From Clostridia bacterium (GTDB lineage Bacteria; Bacillota_E; SLMV01; PUMD01), in the NCBI GenBank assembly GCA_007128555.1, contig SKXF01000309.1, forward strand, positions 1 to 6,677: a stretch of 6,677 nucleotides of DNA, in the 5' to 3' direction. Under the pieces are notes generated by a model. That model did not search any database, had not been told where the DNA came from, and worked only from the letters and a program-made list of their open reading frames with translations. This document shows positions 1 to 6,109 of this stretch, piece after piece (the first letter of the stretch is position 1; each line of letters opens with the position of its first letter). The translations under genes were made by a program, and so were the position numbers.

Positions 1-57
1 ATACTTCTCGTTGAAGGAGTTGGAATGAGTCCGAGGACCGCTGAGGTTTCTCATTGA
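1..57 (+). other. Possible 3' end of an unidentified gene entering from the left edge
   Basis: The first reading frame is open from base 1 to a TGA at 55-57 and reads ILLVEGVGMSPRTAEVSH. An internal ATG at 25-27 follows a GAAGGAG at 13-19, but it would give only a ten-residue peptide, so a gene tail is more likely than a separate small gene. Eighteen open codons are expected by chance fairly often. I do not recognise the family, and a chance frame remains quite possible. Confidence 0.2.
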
Positions 58-207
58 ACGGATCTGAACTTCCAGCCGACCAGGCTTTCGGTCATCAAAA
101 AGCGGGAGAAGAAACTGCTCTGATCGTAGAAGAGCAAACGTGGAAGTAGAGGATTCGAAGGTGCCGATATAGAAGTGCAAAACTACGCTGGGCTTCGGGG
201 AGTTTTG

Positions 208-236
208 TTGACGCTCGGTTCGCGCCGGGCGATCAT
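208..236 (+). promoter_or_regulatory. Candidate sigma-70/sigma-A promoter for the flavodiiron gene
   Basis: TTGACG at 208-213 matches the -35 consensus at five of six positions. GATCAT at 231-236 matches the -10 consensus at four of six, with a 17-base spacer. It lies about 75 bases before the coding start and points the right way. The -10 is mediocre, so this is a plausible candidate only. Confidence 0.4.
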
Positions 237-295
237 ATGGGCGAACTAGTCCGTGAGATCAGAGGTTACTGCGGACGGTGGCAGTGACCAGATCT

Positions 296-301
296 AGGAG
301 G
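296..301 (+). promoter_or_regulatory. Shine-Dalgarno AGGAGG that decides the flavodiiron start
   Basis: A perfect AGGAGG ends at 301. Only one base separates it from the ATG at 303, which is too close for efficient initiation. Ten bases separate it from the in-frame ATG at 312. The spacing therefore favours 312 as the true start. Confidence 0.75.
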
Positions 302-311
302 TATGAAGATT

Positions 312-1484
312 ATGAACAAATACTGGACACCTGAGATTGCGGAAGGTGTCAATGCTGTCGGCGTCCGTGATCCCCACCGCAGGCTGTTTGACGCGCTGAT
401 TCCCTTGCCCCAGGGCACCACTTATAACTGCTACCTGGTAAAGGGGTCGGAGGGCACGGCCCTGATTGATACCGTGAATCCCGGTTTTGAGAAGGAACTA
501 CTCGCCAAGGTGGACTCGCTCAGTGTTGGCGAAGTAGACTACGTGGTCATGAACCACGCGGAACCGGATCATGCGGGTGCCATACCCGAGGTTATGGAGA
601 GATACCCAGAGGCGAGGCTGGTCGCGGGTAGACAGGGTGCTGTGCTGGCGAAGAGATACTTCGGTGTGTCCGACGAACGGATTATCATCGTGTCCGACGG
701 TGAACGTCTAGCCCTTGGGGGAAAAACACTCAGGTTTCTCGAGACTCCCATGCTACACTGGCCTGAAACCATCATGACCTATCTGATCGAAGACAGGGTT
801 CTCTTCTCCGGTGATTTCTTCGGGACTCACACAGCGACAGGGTTATTCGCTTCTCAGGTGCCCGAGGTGATTCCCTTCGCTCAGCGGTATTTCGGTGAAA
901 TCATGATGCCCTTCCGGTCTGCCGGGAAAAGCGCGCTGAAGAAAGTGGAGGACCTGGAAGTCAGCAAGATCGCACCCAGTCACGGTCCCATGTACGCTGA
1001 TCCTGAGATCATCCTTGAACCTTATCGAAAGTGGACGTCGGGGGAGACCGTCGAGAAGATCCTCATTGTATACGTCAGCATGTGGGGCTCAACTGCCAGG
1101 ATGGCAGAATACCTTGCGGATCGTCTCTACTCGCATGGAATCGAAGTCGCACTGCACGAGATGTCGAGTGCCGATCTGGGAGATATCGCCCGGGATCTAG
1201 TCGACTCCCGTGGTATCGTGTTGGGGTCGCCCACGGTTCTCAGGGGCATGCACCCGCTGGGTACCCACGCGGCAAATCTCGTAGCAGCGCTTAGGCCCCC
1301 TGCCGAGTACGCGGCTTTCATTGGTTCCCATGGGTGGAGCGGCGGTGCGCTGAAACAGGCCCAGGAGATGCTGGATCCTACTGGCATCGAGATCGTAGGA
1401 GCGGTAGACGTCCAAGGTCCCGCCACCGAGGAGGTGCTGGGGGAGATTGAGGCACTAGCCCATCGTCTCTTGCAAAAGCTGTAA
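312..1484 (+). CDS. FprA-type flavodiiron protein (class A)
   Basis: Cytoplasmic flavodiiron protein that reduces O2 to water and/or NO to N2O, normally taking electrons from rubredoxin or a related carrier. Numbering is from the ATG at 312 (390 residues); an in-frame ATG at 303 would add three residues but lies one base after the Shine-Dalgarno. The N-terminal metallo-beta-lactamase-like domain (about 1-245) has every expected di-iron ligand: H82, E84, D86 and H87 in the HxExDH motif, H149 in LHWPET, D168 in SGDFFG and H224 in SHGPMY. The 67- and 19-residue spacings between the first three ligand groups match the family. The flavodoxin-like FMN domain (about 249-390) shows the phosphate loop SMWGST (256-261), GSPTVLRGMHP from 305 and GSHGWSGGA from 338. 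Length is that of a class A enzyme with no fused rubredoxin or flavin-reductase domain. No rubredoxin gene is in the window, so the electron donor is unknown. O2 versus NO preference cannot be read from sequence. Confidence 0.95.
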   Translation: MNKYWTPEIAEGVNAVGVRDPHRRLFDALIPLPQGTTYNCYLVKGSEGTALIDTVNPGFEKELLAKVDSLSVGEVDYVVMNHAEPDHAGAIPEVMERYPEARLVAGRQGAVLAKRYFGVSDERIIIVSDGERLALGGKTLRFLETPMLHWPETIMTYLIEDRVLFSGDFFGTHTATGLFASQVPEVIPFAQRYFGEIMMPFRSAGKSALKKVEDLEVSKIAPSHGPMYADPEIILEPYRKWTSGETVEKILIVYVSMWGSTARMAEYLADRLYSHGIEVALHEMSSADLGDIARDLVDSRGIVLGSPTVLRGMHPLGTHAANLVAALRPPAEYAAFIGSHGWSGGALKQAQEMLDPTGIEIVGAVDVQGPATEEVLGEIEALAHRLLQKL

Positions 1485-1604
1485 TCCGGGCCAGCGGCTA
1501 CCTTGGAAGCCGATTGAAGGAGATGGAATACACTGATTGCACTCACGGAGACCCCTGGTAATGGCATGGAGCCTGCTGCCTGCGATGCGGAAGCACACTC
1601 ATAG

Positions 1605-1657
1605 GGTGTTCTGGCTCCTCTCTTTGCTTCACAAGTACACAGAGAGGCCAGAACACC
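1605..1657. repeat. Long inverted repeat: 17-bp stem, 2-base bulge, 17-base loop
   Basis: The left arm at 1605-1623 (GGTGTTCTGG, CT, CCTCTCT) pairs with the right arm at 1641-1657 (AGAGAGG, CCAGAACACC). All 17 pairs are Watson-Crick and only C1615-T1616 is unpaired. The loop is 1624-1640. Neither strand has a T-run after the stem, so it is not a standard intrinsic terminator. It lies about 120 bases after the flavodiiron stop and could stabilise or end that transcript, or be a mobile or repetitive palindrome. Confidence 0.8.
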
Positions 1658-1811
1658 TTCCTTCTTGGGGTAGGACTTCCAAAACAGCGAAGACCCCTTC
1701 CTTGTCCAGGATCTCCTTGATCCTGCTTCTTGCAAGGGCTAAGTTTATCTGAGCTATAGCTGGGGTATTTTGCTCGGAGTAAATGAGCTTATATTTGATA
1801 GAAGAGGCCAT
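1629..1811 (-). CDS. Doubtful small ORF, 60 residues, no recognised family
   Basis: Read from the ATG at 1811 it gives a 60-residue frame beginning MASSIKYKLIYSEQ and ending LSVYL, with a charged, helix-like middle (LARSRIKEILDKEGVFAVLE). Its amino-acid mix looks more protein-like than the rest of the same frame upstream. Against it, there is no clear Shine-Dalgarno before the ATG, no homology I recognise, and its last codons lie inside the inverted repeat at 1605-1657. It is probably a chance frame; a small hypothetical protein or a gene fragment cannot be excluded. Confidence 0.15.
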   Translation of the reverse strand: MASSIKYKLIYSEQNTPAIAQINLALARSRIKEILDKEGVFAVLEVLPQEGRCSGLSVYL

Positions 1812-1817
1812 CTCTGA

Positions 1818-2235
1818 GAGAATCAGGGGGTGGTCGATGTGGTCATGTGTATTCCGTCTTTCCTGCTGATTTTGGCCATTGTCGCCATGTTTGGCTCCAG
1901 TGTGGTCATGACGATGGTGGTGATCGGTCTGGTTCAATGGACATCTCCAGCACGGCTGATCCGAGGTGAGTTCTTGCGAGTTGGAATTTTCCGAGGCCAC
2001 TACGGCCCTGGGGGCCAGTGATATGAAGGTCATATGGCGGCACTTGCTACCAAACATCGTCGCGCCAGTGATGGTCCAGACCACGCTTCTTGTCGCCGCT
2101 GCCATTCTCATTGAAGCCTGACTTAGCTACCTTGGCCGGGAACGCAGCCCCCCAACCAAGCTGGGGCAACATCCTGGCACTGGGCGGAACAGTCCTACAT
2201 CGGGCGCGGTGGGTGGCCACGTTCCCCGGGGCATG
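1818..2235 (+). pseudogene. Decayed DppC/OppC-type peptide ABC-transporter permease
   Basis: Three consecutive frames reconstruct the C-terminal half of a BPD_transp_1 permease of the dipeptide/oligopeptide (DppC/OppC) type. The first, about 1818-1983, contains VVDVVMCIPSFLLILAIVAM, then GLVQWTSPARLIRGEFLRV, a membrane segment and the start of the EAA loop. The second, about 1984-2136, contains ATTALGASDMKVIWRHLLPN, the EAA/coupling-helix region, then IVAPVMVQTTLLVAAAILIEA. It is followed by an in-frame TGA (2119-2121) where the family has serine (EASLSFLG), then LSYLG. The third, about 2132-2235, contains PQPSWGNILALGG and WVATFPG. The N-terminal half, including the first membrane segments, is missing, and so is the LGDGLRD-type tail. 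At least two frameshifts plus the stop mean it cannot make a permease. No partner permease, binding protein or ATPase of this system is nearby. Confidence 0.8.
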
Positions 2236-2279
2236 CGCCCGAGCATGCAGGATATCGCAGGTGCTCTCACGAATAGCTC

Positions 2280-3068
2280 ATGGATCCAGAGAATACTTCC
2301 CCCTGGTCTTCGGTGGCCGAGGCCGCCGGGGCAACAGGGGGACCTCACAGGGAGGGGATTCGCATCAGGGAACAGCTGCTGGAACAGGTGAAGAGGATGG
2401 GGTTCTGTCTCATGGGAGTGGCAGATCCCGCGCAGTTCGAGGGCCACCCCAGGGTGAGCAGGAGCCCCGAAGGTGACGAGTACGCTCCTCACCCAAGGGA
2501 GATCTGGTCCGGCTGCCGATCGGTGGTCGTGATCGGTCTGCACTGCCATGGCGAAGTCCATGATGCCCTGGTAAGATTCGAAAGCTCCAGGGCCCTATTC
2601 TACATGGAAATCATCGCACACCGCCTGTACCGGGTTCGACAATGGTTGCAGGAGGAAGGCTGGGAGGCACACCTGACCGAGGAGATTTCCATTAAGCGCG
2701 CCGCCGTGCTGGCGGGACTGGGATCCGTGGGTCGAAATACCCTCGTCGCCCATCCAGAGTACGGGTCCAACCTTCGCTTTGGGGTCCTGTTGACGGACAT
2801 GGATCTCTCCCCAGACAAACCCAACGATCCCTTTACGGCCGCCGAGCGATGTGCCGATTGCCGCCTGTGTGAAGAGATCTGCCCGTCAGGGGCCATAGCA
2901 GACTACCAGGTGGACTTCTCCCGCTGCGTCATCCCTGCAGCCGAAGGTTGGCTGTCTGACGACGAACAGGATATCTTAGGGGCCCGTCGCATCCAGGAGC
3001 GTGGTGAGTACCTGGAGGTCGAATGCAACCTGTGCCAGAAGGTCTGCCCCCTCAACGGAGACAGGTAG
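2280..3068 (+). CDS. QueG-related cobalamin/4Fe-4S protein (COG1600-like, not canonical QueG)
   Basis: A soluble 262-residue protein of the epoxyqueuosine-reductase/reductive-dehalogenase-like superfamily. The AGLGSVGRNTL motif (145-155) and the following YGSNLRFGVLLTD (161-173) correspond to the QueG AGLGWIGKNT...GEILTD region, which in QueG forms part of the cobalamin pocket. Two ferredoxin-type cluster motifs follow: C191, C194, C197, C201-P, then C249, C252, C256-P. An extra C216 sits where QueG has a cysteine after the first motif, giving eight cysteines for two [4Fe-4S] clusters. It ends six residues after C256, so the C-terminal HEAT-like region of QueG (about 380 residues) is absent. 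The QueG DTxPVLER segment with the catalytic Asp is replaced by TEEISIKRA (133-141). The role is therefore unknown; queuosine synthesis is unlikely. The ATG at 2280 has no Shine-Dalgarno and the first 26 residues are low-complexity. Homology seems to begin near I27 (base 2358), just after AGGGAGGGG at 2349-2357. Confidence 0.82.
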   Translation: MDPENTSPWSSVAEAAGATGGPHREGIRIREQLLEQVKRMGFCLMGVADPAQFEGHPRVSRSPEGDEYAPHPREIWSGCRSVVVIGLHCHGEVHDALVRFESSRALFYMEIIAHRLYRVRQWLQEEGWEAHLTEEISIKRAAVLAGLGSVGRNTLVAHPEYGSNLRFGVLLTDMDLSPDKPNDPFTAAERCADCRLCEEICPSGAIADYQVDFSRCVIPAAEGWLSDDEQDILGARRIQERGEYLEVECNLCQKVCPLNGDR

Positions 3069-3233
3069 CTACAGAGCCTCAACTCCCCACCTGCGGAATA
3101 GGATCCGATCGGGCGAGCCGCGAGCCCTGTGTTTCTGCTGGTGGTCTTTTCACATGCTTCTTCGAATTGTTCCTGTCCTGGACGACCTTTATATCATGGA
3201 TTCTAAACACCTTCGCGTCTGGGGTCTGAAATG

Positions 3234-3257
3234 TGGGACCTGTGCTGCAGTGTCCCA
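3234..3257. other. Short hairpin, possible transcript end of the QueG-like gene
   Basis: T3234-C3239 pairs with G3252-A3257 and CTG (3240-3242) pairs with CAG (3248-3250). This gives nine pairs, one bulged T at 3251 and a five-base loop. No T-run follows, so termination here is a guess; the element could also be incidental. Confidence 0.3.
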
Positions 3258-3454
3258 GGAGAGGTCAATGAGGAAGATCTTAAGTCACACGAATGTCATG
3301 TTTTCTGCGTAGGATCTCACACCGGGTGGGTGTATAGTAGTAACCAGTAAACAGCACGATTGACACGCCCAGAACGCCAGATTCAGGAGAGGTGGGCCAC
3401 CCCGGAAGGACCAGGAAGTTTTCTGAGCTTTCAGATGATAGGGATGTGACTTCG

Positions 3455-3483
3455 CCTGGATCCTGCTCAGTTTTCGATCCAGG
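3455..3483. promoter_or_regulatory. Perfect 8-bp inverted repeat upstream of the glycosidase gene
   Basis: CCTGGATC at 3455-3462 and GATCCAGG at 3476-3483 are exact inverted copies with a 13-base spacer. The element ends 15 bases before the Shine-Dalgarno of the secreted protein gene. It could be a repressor operator or an RNA hairpin in the leader. No known operator consensus is recognised. Confidence 0.45.
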
Positions 3484-3498
3484 AACAGTACGAGTGGG

Positions 3499-3503
3499 GG
3501 AGG
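3499..3503 (+). promoter_or_regulatory. Shine-Dalgarno of the secreted glycosidase gene
   Basis: GGAGG within a GGGGGAGGGG run, eight bases before the ATG at 3512. The good spacing, plus a signal peptide beginning at that ATG, fixes the start. Confidence 0.8.
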
Positions 3504-3511
3504 GGTTTTGA

Positions 3512-6109
3512 ATGATTCGTTCTGGTCGCTTACTATCTGTAGTTGCCCTCGGTTTGGTGATTCTGGCCGGCCTTGCGTTTGTCTACGCGGGGAGCGCCGG
3601 TGCCGTGGATTACAGGATGGTTCAGCAGGAACAGCTTGGTGAGGGGATCTACATACAGCACTATGAGTTGTTTGTGAATGGGACTACCCTGTTGGCCAAG
3701 AAGCTCACGGTCGACCTGGCCAATCCCCACCTGCAGATTCGGGCGATTCATCCGAGTGCAGGCTTCAACAATAGGCAGACGGTTCGCAACATGGCAGCCG
3801 AACAGGGTGCTGTGGCCGCGGTCAATGCCGACTTCTTCCACCTGACCAGCCCGGCCGCTCCCTTAGGCCTGCATGTGGAAGGTGGAGAGGTTCTCTCCAG
3901 CCCGGCCGACCACTCGTGGATGGGATTTGGACTCGACCTGGACCGGGTGGCGCACATTTTGAACTGGCGATTCCGGGGCGAGGTGATCACTTCAGGCGGT
4001 CAGCGCCACAAGCTCCACGGCTTCAACCAGACCTATTCGCCCGGGGGCATCTACCTTTATGATCGCAGCTGGGGCACCGAGGTCTCCTCGGTGTTCTTCG
4101 ATGACCCCGTCTTGCAGGTCACCGTCCGCGACGGGATCATCACCCAGATCTTGAGAACCGAAAGGTCGGCAGCGATTCCCCCAGGTGGGTATGTCGTCGT
4201 GGCCGACGGGATCATGGAGGTCGATTTTCTGCTTCGATATGCGAGGCTTGGGACCAGCCTGGACTTTCTATTGAATATTGAACCGGATTTGCAGCTCGAT
4301 ACCGCAATAGGTGGACAGGCCCTTCTCGTGAAGGATGGGAAGCCCGTGGACCCGAGTCGACTCCGTTCTCCGGGAAGCACCCGGGCCTCCCGCACGGCCG
4401 TCGGAGCAGCTGGGGAGACGATCTTCTTCGTGACCATCGATGCAACACCGATTGCGCCGGGGGCGACGATGGAAGAACTGTCCGTGTTCATGAGCCGAAT
4501 GGGAGCCGACCAGGCATTGAATCTGGACGGCGGGGGTTCAACGACCATGGTCGGACGCAGGCCTGGTGAGTTCGTGATGGAACTGATCAACCAGCCGCGG
4601 CACGGGAGCGAGCGCTCCCTGCCCAATGCCATCGGTGTGTTCAATGTCGCGCCCAGGGGGGCGGTTTCCACGCTGTATCTGCAGGGACCCGAGGCCCTGC
4701 TGGTGGGAACGGAGGCCACCTACCGGGTAACCGGCCATGACAGGCACTTTCATCCCGTGGCCATCCAACCCGCACAGCAGACCTGGGAGGTATCGGATCC
4801 GAACCTGGCCGAGGTGGTAGACGGCACGTTGCTCGCGAAGGCGCCGGGGGAGTTCAACCTGCTGGTCCGTTACGGGGGAGTCACGGAAACGAAGAGGATA
4901 CGAGTCTTCGGCGGCGCGGACATCCTCGATTTCTCTGTTATTCCCGAGAGGATCAGCCTGCTACCTGGGCAATCTATGCGCCTGAGGGCTGAGGTCAGAA
5001 TCGTGAGTGGGCTTACGCTTGTGACGGGGCCGGAGACGATCCAGTGGGAGACGGACCTGGGCCGTGTGCAGAACAACACTTATTATGCGACAGAAGAGGG
5101 GTTTGGAATCCTGCGGGCGGAGATCGACGGCAAGGTCCAGGAGGTTCCCATATTCATCGGGGGTACGCGGCATCCCTTCTTCACCTTCCGCGAGGGCCAG
5201 ACGACGAGCTTTCGCAGTCATCCGGCAAATCTGCCCGGGGGTTTTGAGATCCAGAGGGATCCGGCCTACATCCACAGAGGCGAGGGCTCCGGGCGTCTCG
5301 ACTACGACTTCAGCAGCGATGTGGATGAGCTGATGATCGCCTACGGACAGCTCGGCACGGGCCAGATCTCGATGGGATCTGGCAACCTGGGCATTTCGGC
5401 CCATGTATACGGAGACGGAAGCGGGTACTGGCTACGGGCAGAGATTCTCGACGCAGGCGGGACACGACGGTACGTCGATCTCGCCACTGCAATCGACTGG
5501 GAAGGTTGGAGCCGAGTACAGGGTGAGATCAATCCCAGCTGGCCGCAGCCCCTCATTTTCAGCAGCATATACGTCGTCCGGGAGCCCGGACATCGTGCCG
5601 AGGGCCGTCCCGAAACCGGTTCCATCTACATTGACTATGTTGAGACCATCAAGGGGTTGACGGAAAAAGACGAAGGGTACGTTGGCAGTACGGCGTTGAG
5701 CATGTGGGTCAACTCAACCCAGTACGAGCTCCGGGGGCAGCCGGGGACCATGGATGCGGCGCCCTTTATTGAAAGCGGGCGTACCTTTGTGCCCGTGCGA
5801 TTCATGGGCGAGGCCTTCGATGCTGAATCGAACTGGACGGCCAATCCTCAGACTGGGCAGACGGAGCGCGTGTTCCTTGAGACCGAGGACCGCCTGATTA
5901 TTCTCACCGTGGGGGAGTTCACGATGATTGTCGTGAATAAGGTGACCGGCACGACTGAGACCGTGGAGATGGATGTGACGCCGAGGATTACCGGTGGTCG
6001 CACCTACTTGCCCTTCCGCACCTTTGTCGAGGATGGTTTTGGTGGCCGGGTCGACTTCTCCACCGAGGCCGATACCGGTTATGTCGATCGTGTGTGGGTG
6101 GAGGGTTAA
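3512..6109 (+). CDS. Secreted phosphodiester glycosidase (NAGPA-like) with Ig-like, jelly-roll-like and stalk domains
   Basis: An 865-residue exported protein. The signal peptide has R3/R6, a hydrophobic core at about 8-26 and a likely AGA cleavage site after A31. Residues about 60-380 form a phosphodiester glycosidase domain (Pfam PF09992, as in the mammalian 'uncovering enzyme' NAGPA). Family landmarks are NADFF (105-109), IGGQALLVKDGKP (266-278), SRTAVGA (293-299), LDGGGSTTM (338-346) and the closing RSLPNAIGVF (368-377). Two beta-rich Ig-like segments follow (about 384-466 and 470-550; TWEVSDP and IQWETD resemble Big-type domains). Next is a jelly-roll-like, possibly carbohydrate-binding segment (about 555-715, ending GSIYIDYVETIKG). 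Last is a copper-amine-oxidase-N-terminal-like stalk domain (about 727-865) with two half-repeats, SGRTFVPVRFMGEAF (755-769) and GGRTYLPFRTFVEDGF (828-843). No LPXTG, SLH or C-terminal anchor is seen. The likely substrate is a sugar-1-phosphate diester in cell-surface or environmental polysaccharide; this is inferred from the family and the exact substrate is unknown. Confidence 0.9.
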   Translation: MIRSGRLLSVVALGLVILAGLAFVYAGSAGAVDYRMVQQEQLGEGIYIQHYELFVNGTTLLAKKLTVDLANPHLQIRAIHPSAGFNNRQTVRNMAAEQGAVAAVNADFFHLTSPAAPLGLHVEGGEVLSSPADHSWMGFGLDLDRVAHILNWRFRGEVITSGGQRHKLHGFNQTYSPGGIYLYDRSWGTEVSSVFFDDPVLQVTVRDGIITQILRTERSAAIPPGGYVVVADGIMEVDFLLRYARLGTSLDFLLNIEPDLQLDTAIGGQALLVKDGKPVDPSRLRSPGSTRASRTAVGAAGETIFFVTIDATPIAPGATMEELSVFMSRMGADQALNLDGGGSTTMVGRRPGEFVMELINQPRHGSERSLPNAIGVFNVAPRGAVSTLYLQGPEALLVGTEATYRVTGHDRHFHPVAIQPAQQTWEVSDPNLAEVVDGTLLAKAPGEFNLLVRYGGVTETKRIRVFGGADILDFSVIPERISLLPGQSMRLRAEVRIVSGLTLVTGPETIQWETDLGRVQNNTYYATEEGFGILRAEIDGKVQEVPIFIGGTRHPFFTFREGQTTSFRSHPANLPGGFEIQRDPAYIHRGEGSGRLDYDFSSDVDELMIAYGQLGTGQISMGSGNLGISAHVYGDGSGYWLRAEILDAGGTRRYVDLATAIDWEGWSRVQGEINPSWPQPLIFSSIYVVREPGHRAEGRPETGSIYIDYVETIKGLTEKDEGYVGSTALSMWVNSTQYELRGQPGTMDAAPFIESGRTFVPVRFMGEAFDAESNWTANPQTGQTERVFLETEDRLIILTVGEFTMIVVNKVTGTTETVEMDVTPRITGGRTYLPFRTFVEDGFGGRVDFSTEADTGYVDRVWVEG

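Larger units (their letters stand above)
58..302. other. Intergenic leader upstream of the flavodiiron gene
   Basis: Roughly 245 bases with frequent stops in the + frames. They hold a candidate promoter at 208-236 and a strong Shine-Dalgarno at 296-301. I find no tRNA, riboswitch or strong terminator hairpin. A short GCTCT/AGAGC inverted repeat near 117-135 is too weak to call. The leader is long enough for a regulated 5' untranslated region, but no known element is recognisable. Confidence 0.4.
1485..1817. other. Region with no recognisable gene, containing a long inverted repeat
   Basis: No frame on either strand gives a recognisable protein. The + strand frame 1537-1752 and the long - strand frames look like chance openings. 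The segment holds an imperfect inverted repeat (1605-1657) and a more A+T-rich stretch (about 1740-1805) just before the permease remnant. It may contain the unrecognisably decayed 5' part of that permease or of neighbouring transporter genes, but no residues support this. Confidence 0.5.
3069..3511. other. Intergenic region between the QueG-like gene and the secreted glycosidase gene
   Basis: About 440 bases with no recognisable coding sequence on either strand. It holds an imperfect hairpin at 3234-3257, a perfect 8-bp inverted repeat at 3455-3483 and the ribosome binding site at 3499-3503. A promoter for the downstream gene should lie here, but no -35/-10 pair with proper spacing stands out. 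TTGACA at 3360-3365 lacks a -10, and TATAGT at 3333-3338 lacks a -35. Confidence 0.5.

Noticed and set aside
11..26. Near-repeat of TTGAAGGAGTTGGAAT at 1514-1529 (15 of 16 bases)
   Set aside because: A purine-rich, Shine-Dalgarno-like string; one such pair is not surprising in 6.7 kb, and each copy leads only to a peptide of 10-12 residues.
1127..1735. Long - strand open frame (202 codons) antisense to the flavodiiron gene
   Set aside because: Serine/proline/alanine-rich shadow composition, opposite a gene with all its family motifs; no recognisable domain.
1629..2111. 160-codon - strand frame over the permease remnant
   Set aside because: Its upstream part is antisense to the permease blocks and includes a histidine-rich stretch (TDHHHRHDHTG) that reflects the complement of the membrane-segment codons. 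Only the last 60 codons were kept, as a doubtful small ORF.
2119..2121. TGA in the permease as a recoded codon (selenocysteine or tryptophan)
   Set aside because: The family has serine at this position, and frameshifts lie on both sides, so ordinary pseudogene decay explains it.
3167..3197. TTGTTC with TATATC or TATCAT as a promoter
   Set aside because: The 17-base spacing gives a poor -10, and the better -10 needs a 19-base spacer; too weak and too far from the gene to call.
3360..3365. Perfect TTGACA as a promoter -35 for the glycosidase gene
   Set aside because: No acceptable -10 hexamer at a 16-18 base spacing; the sequence there is near ATTCAGG.
4057..4719. 220-codon - strand frame inside the glycosidase gene
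   Set aside because: Shadow frame of a gene with clear + strand domain motifs, a signal peptide and a ribosome binding site.
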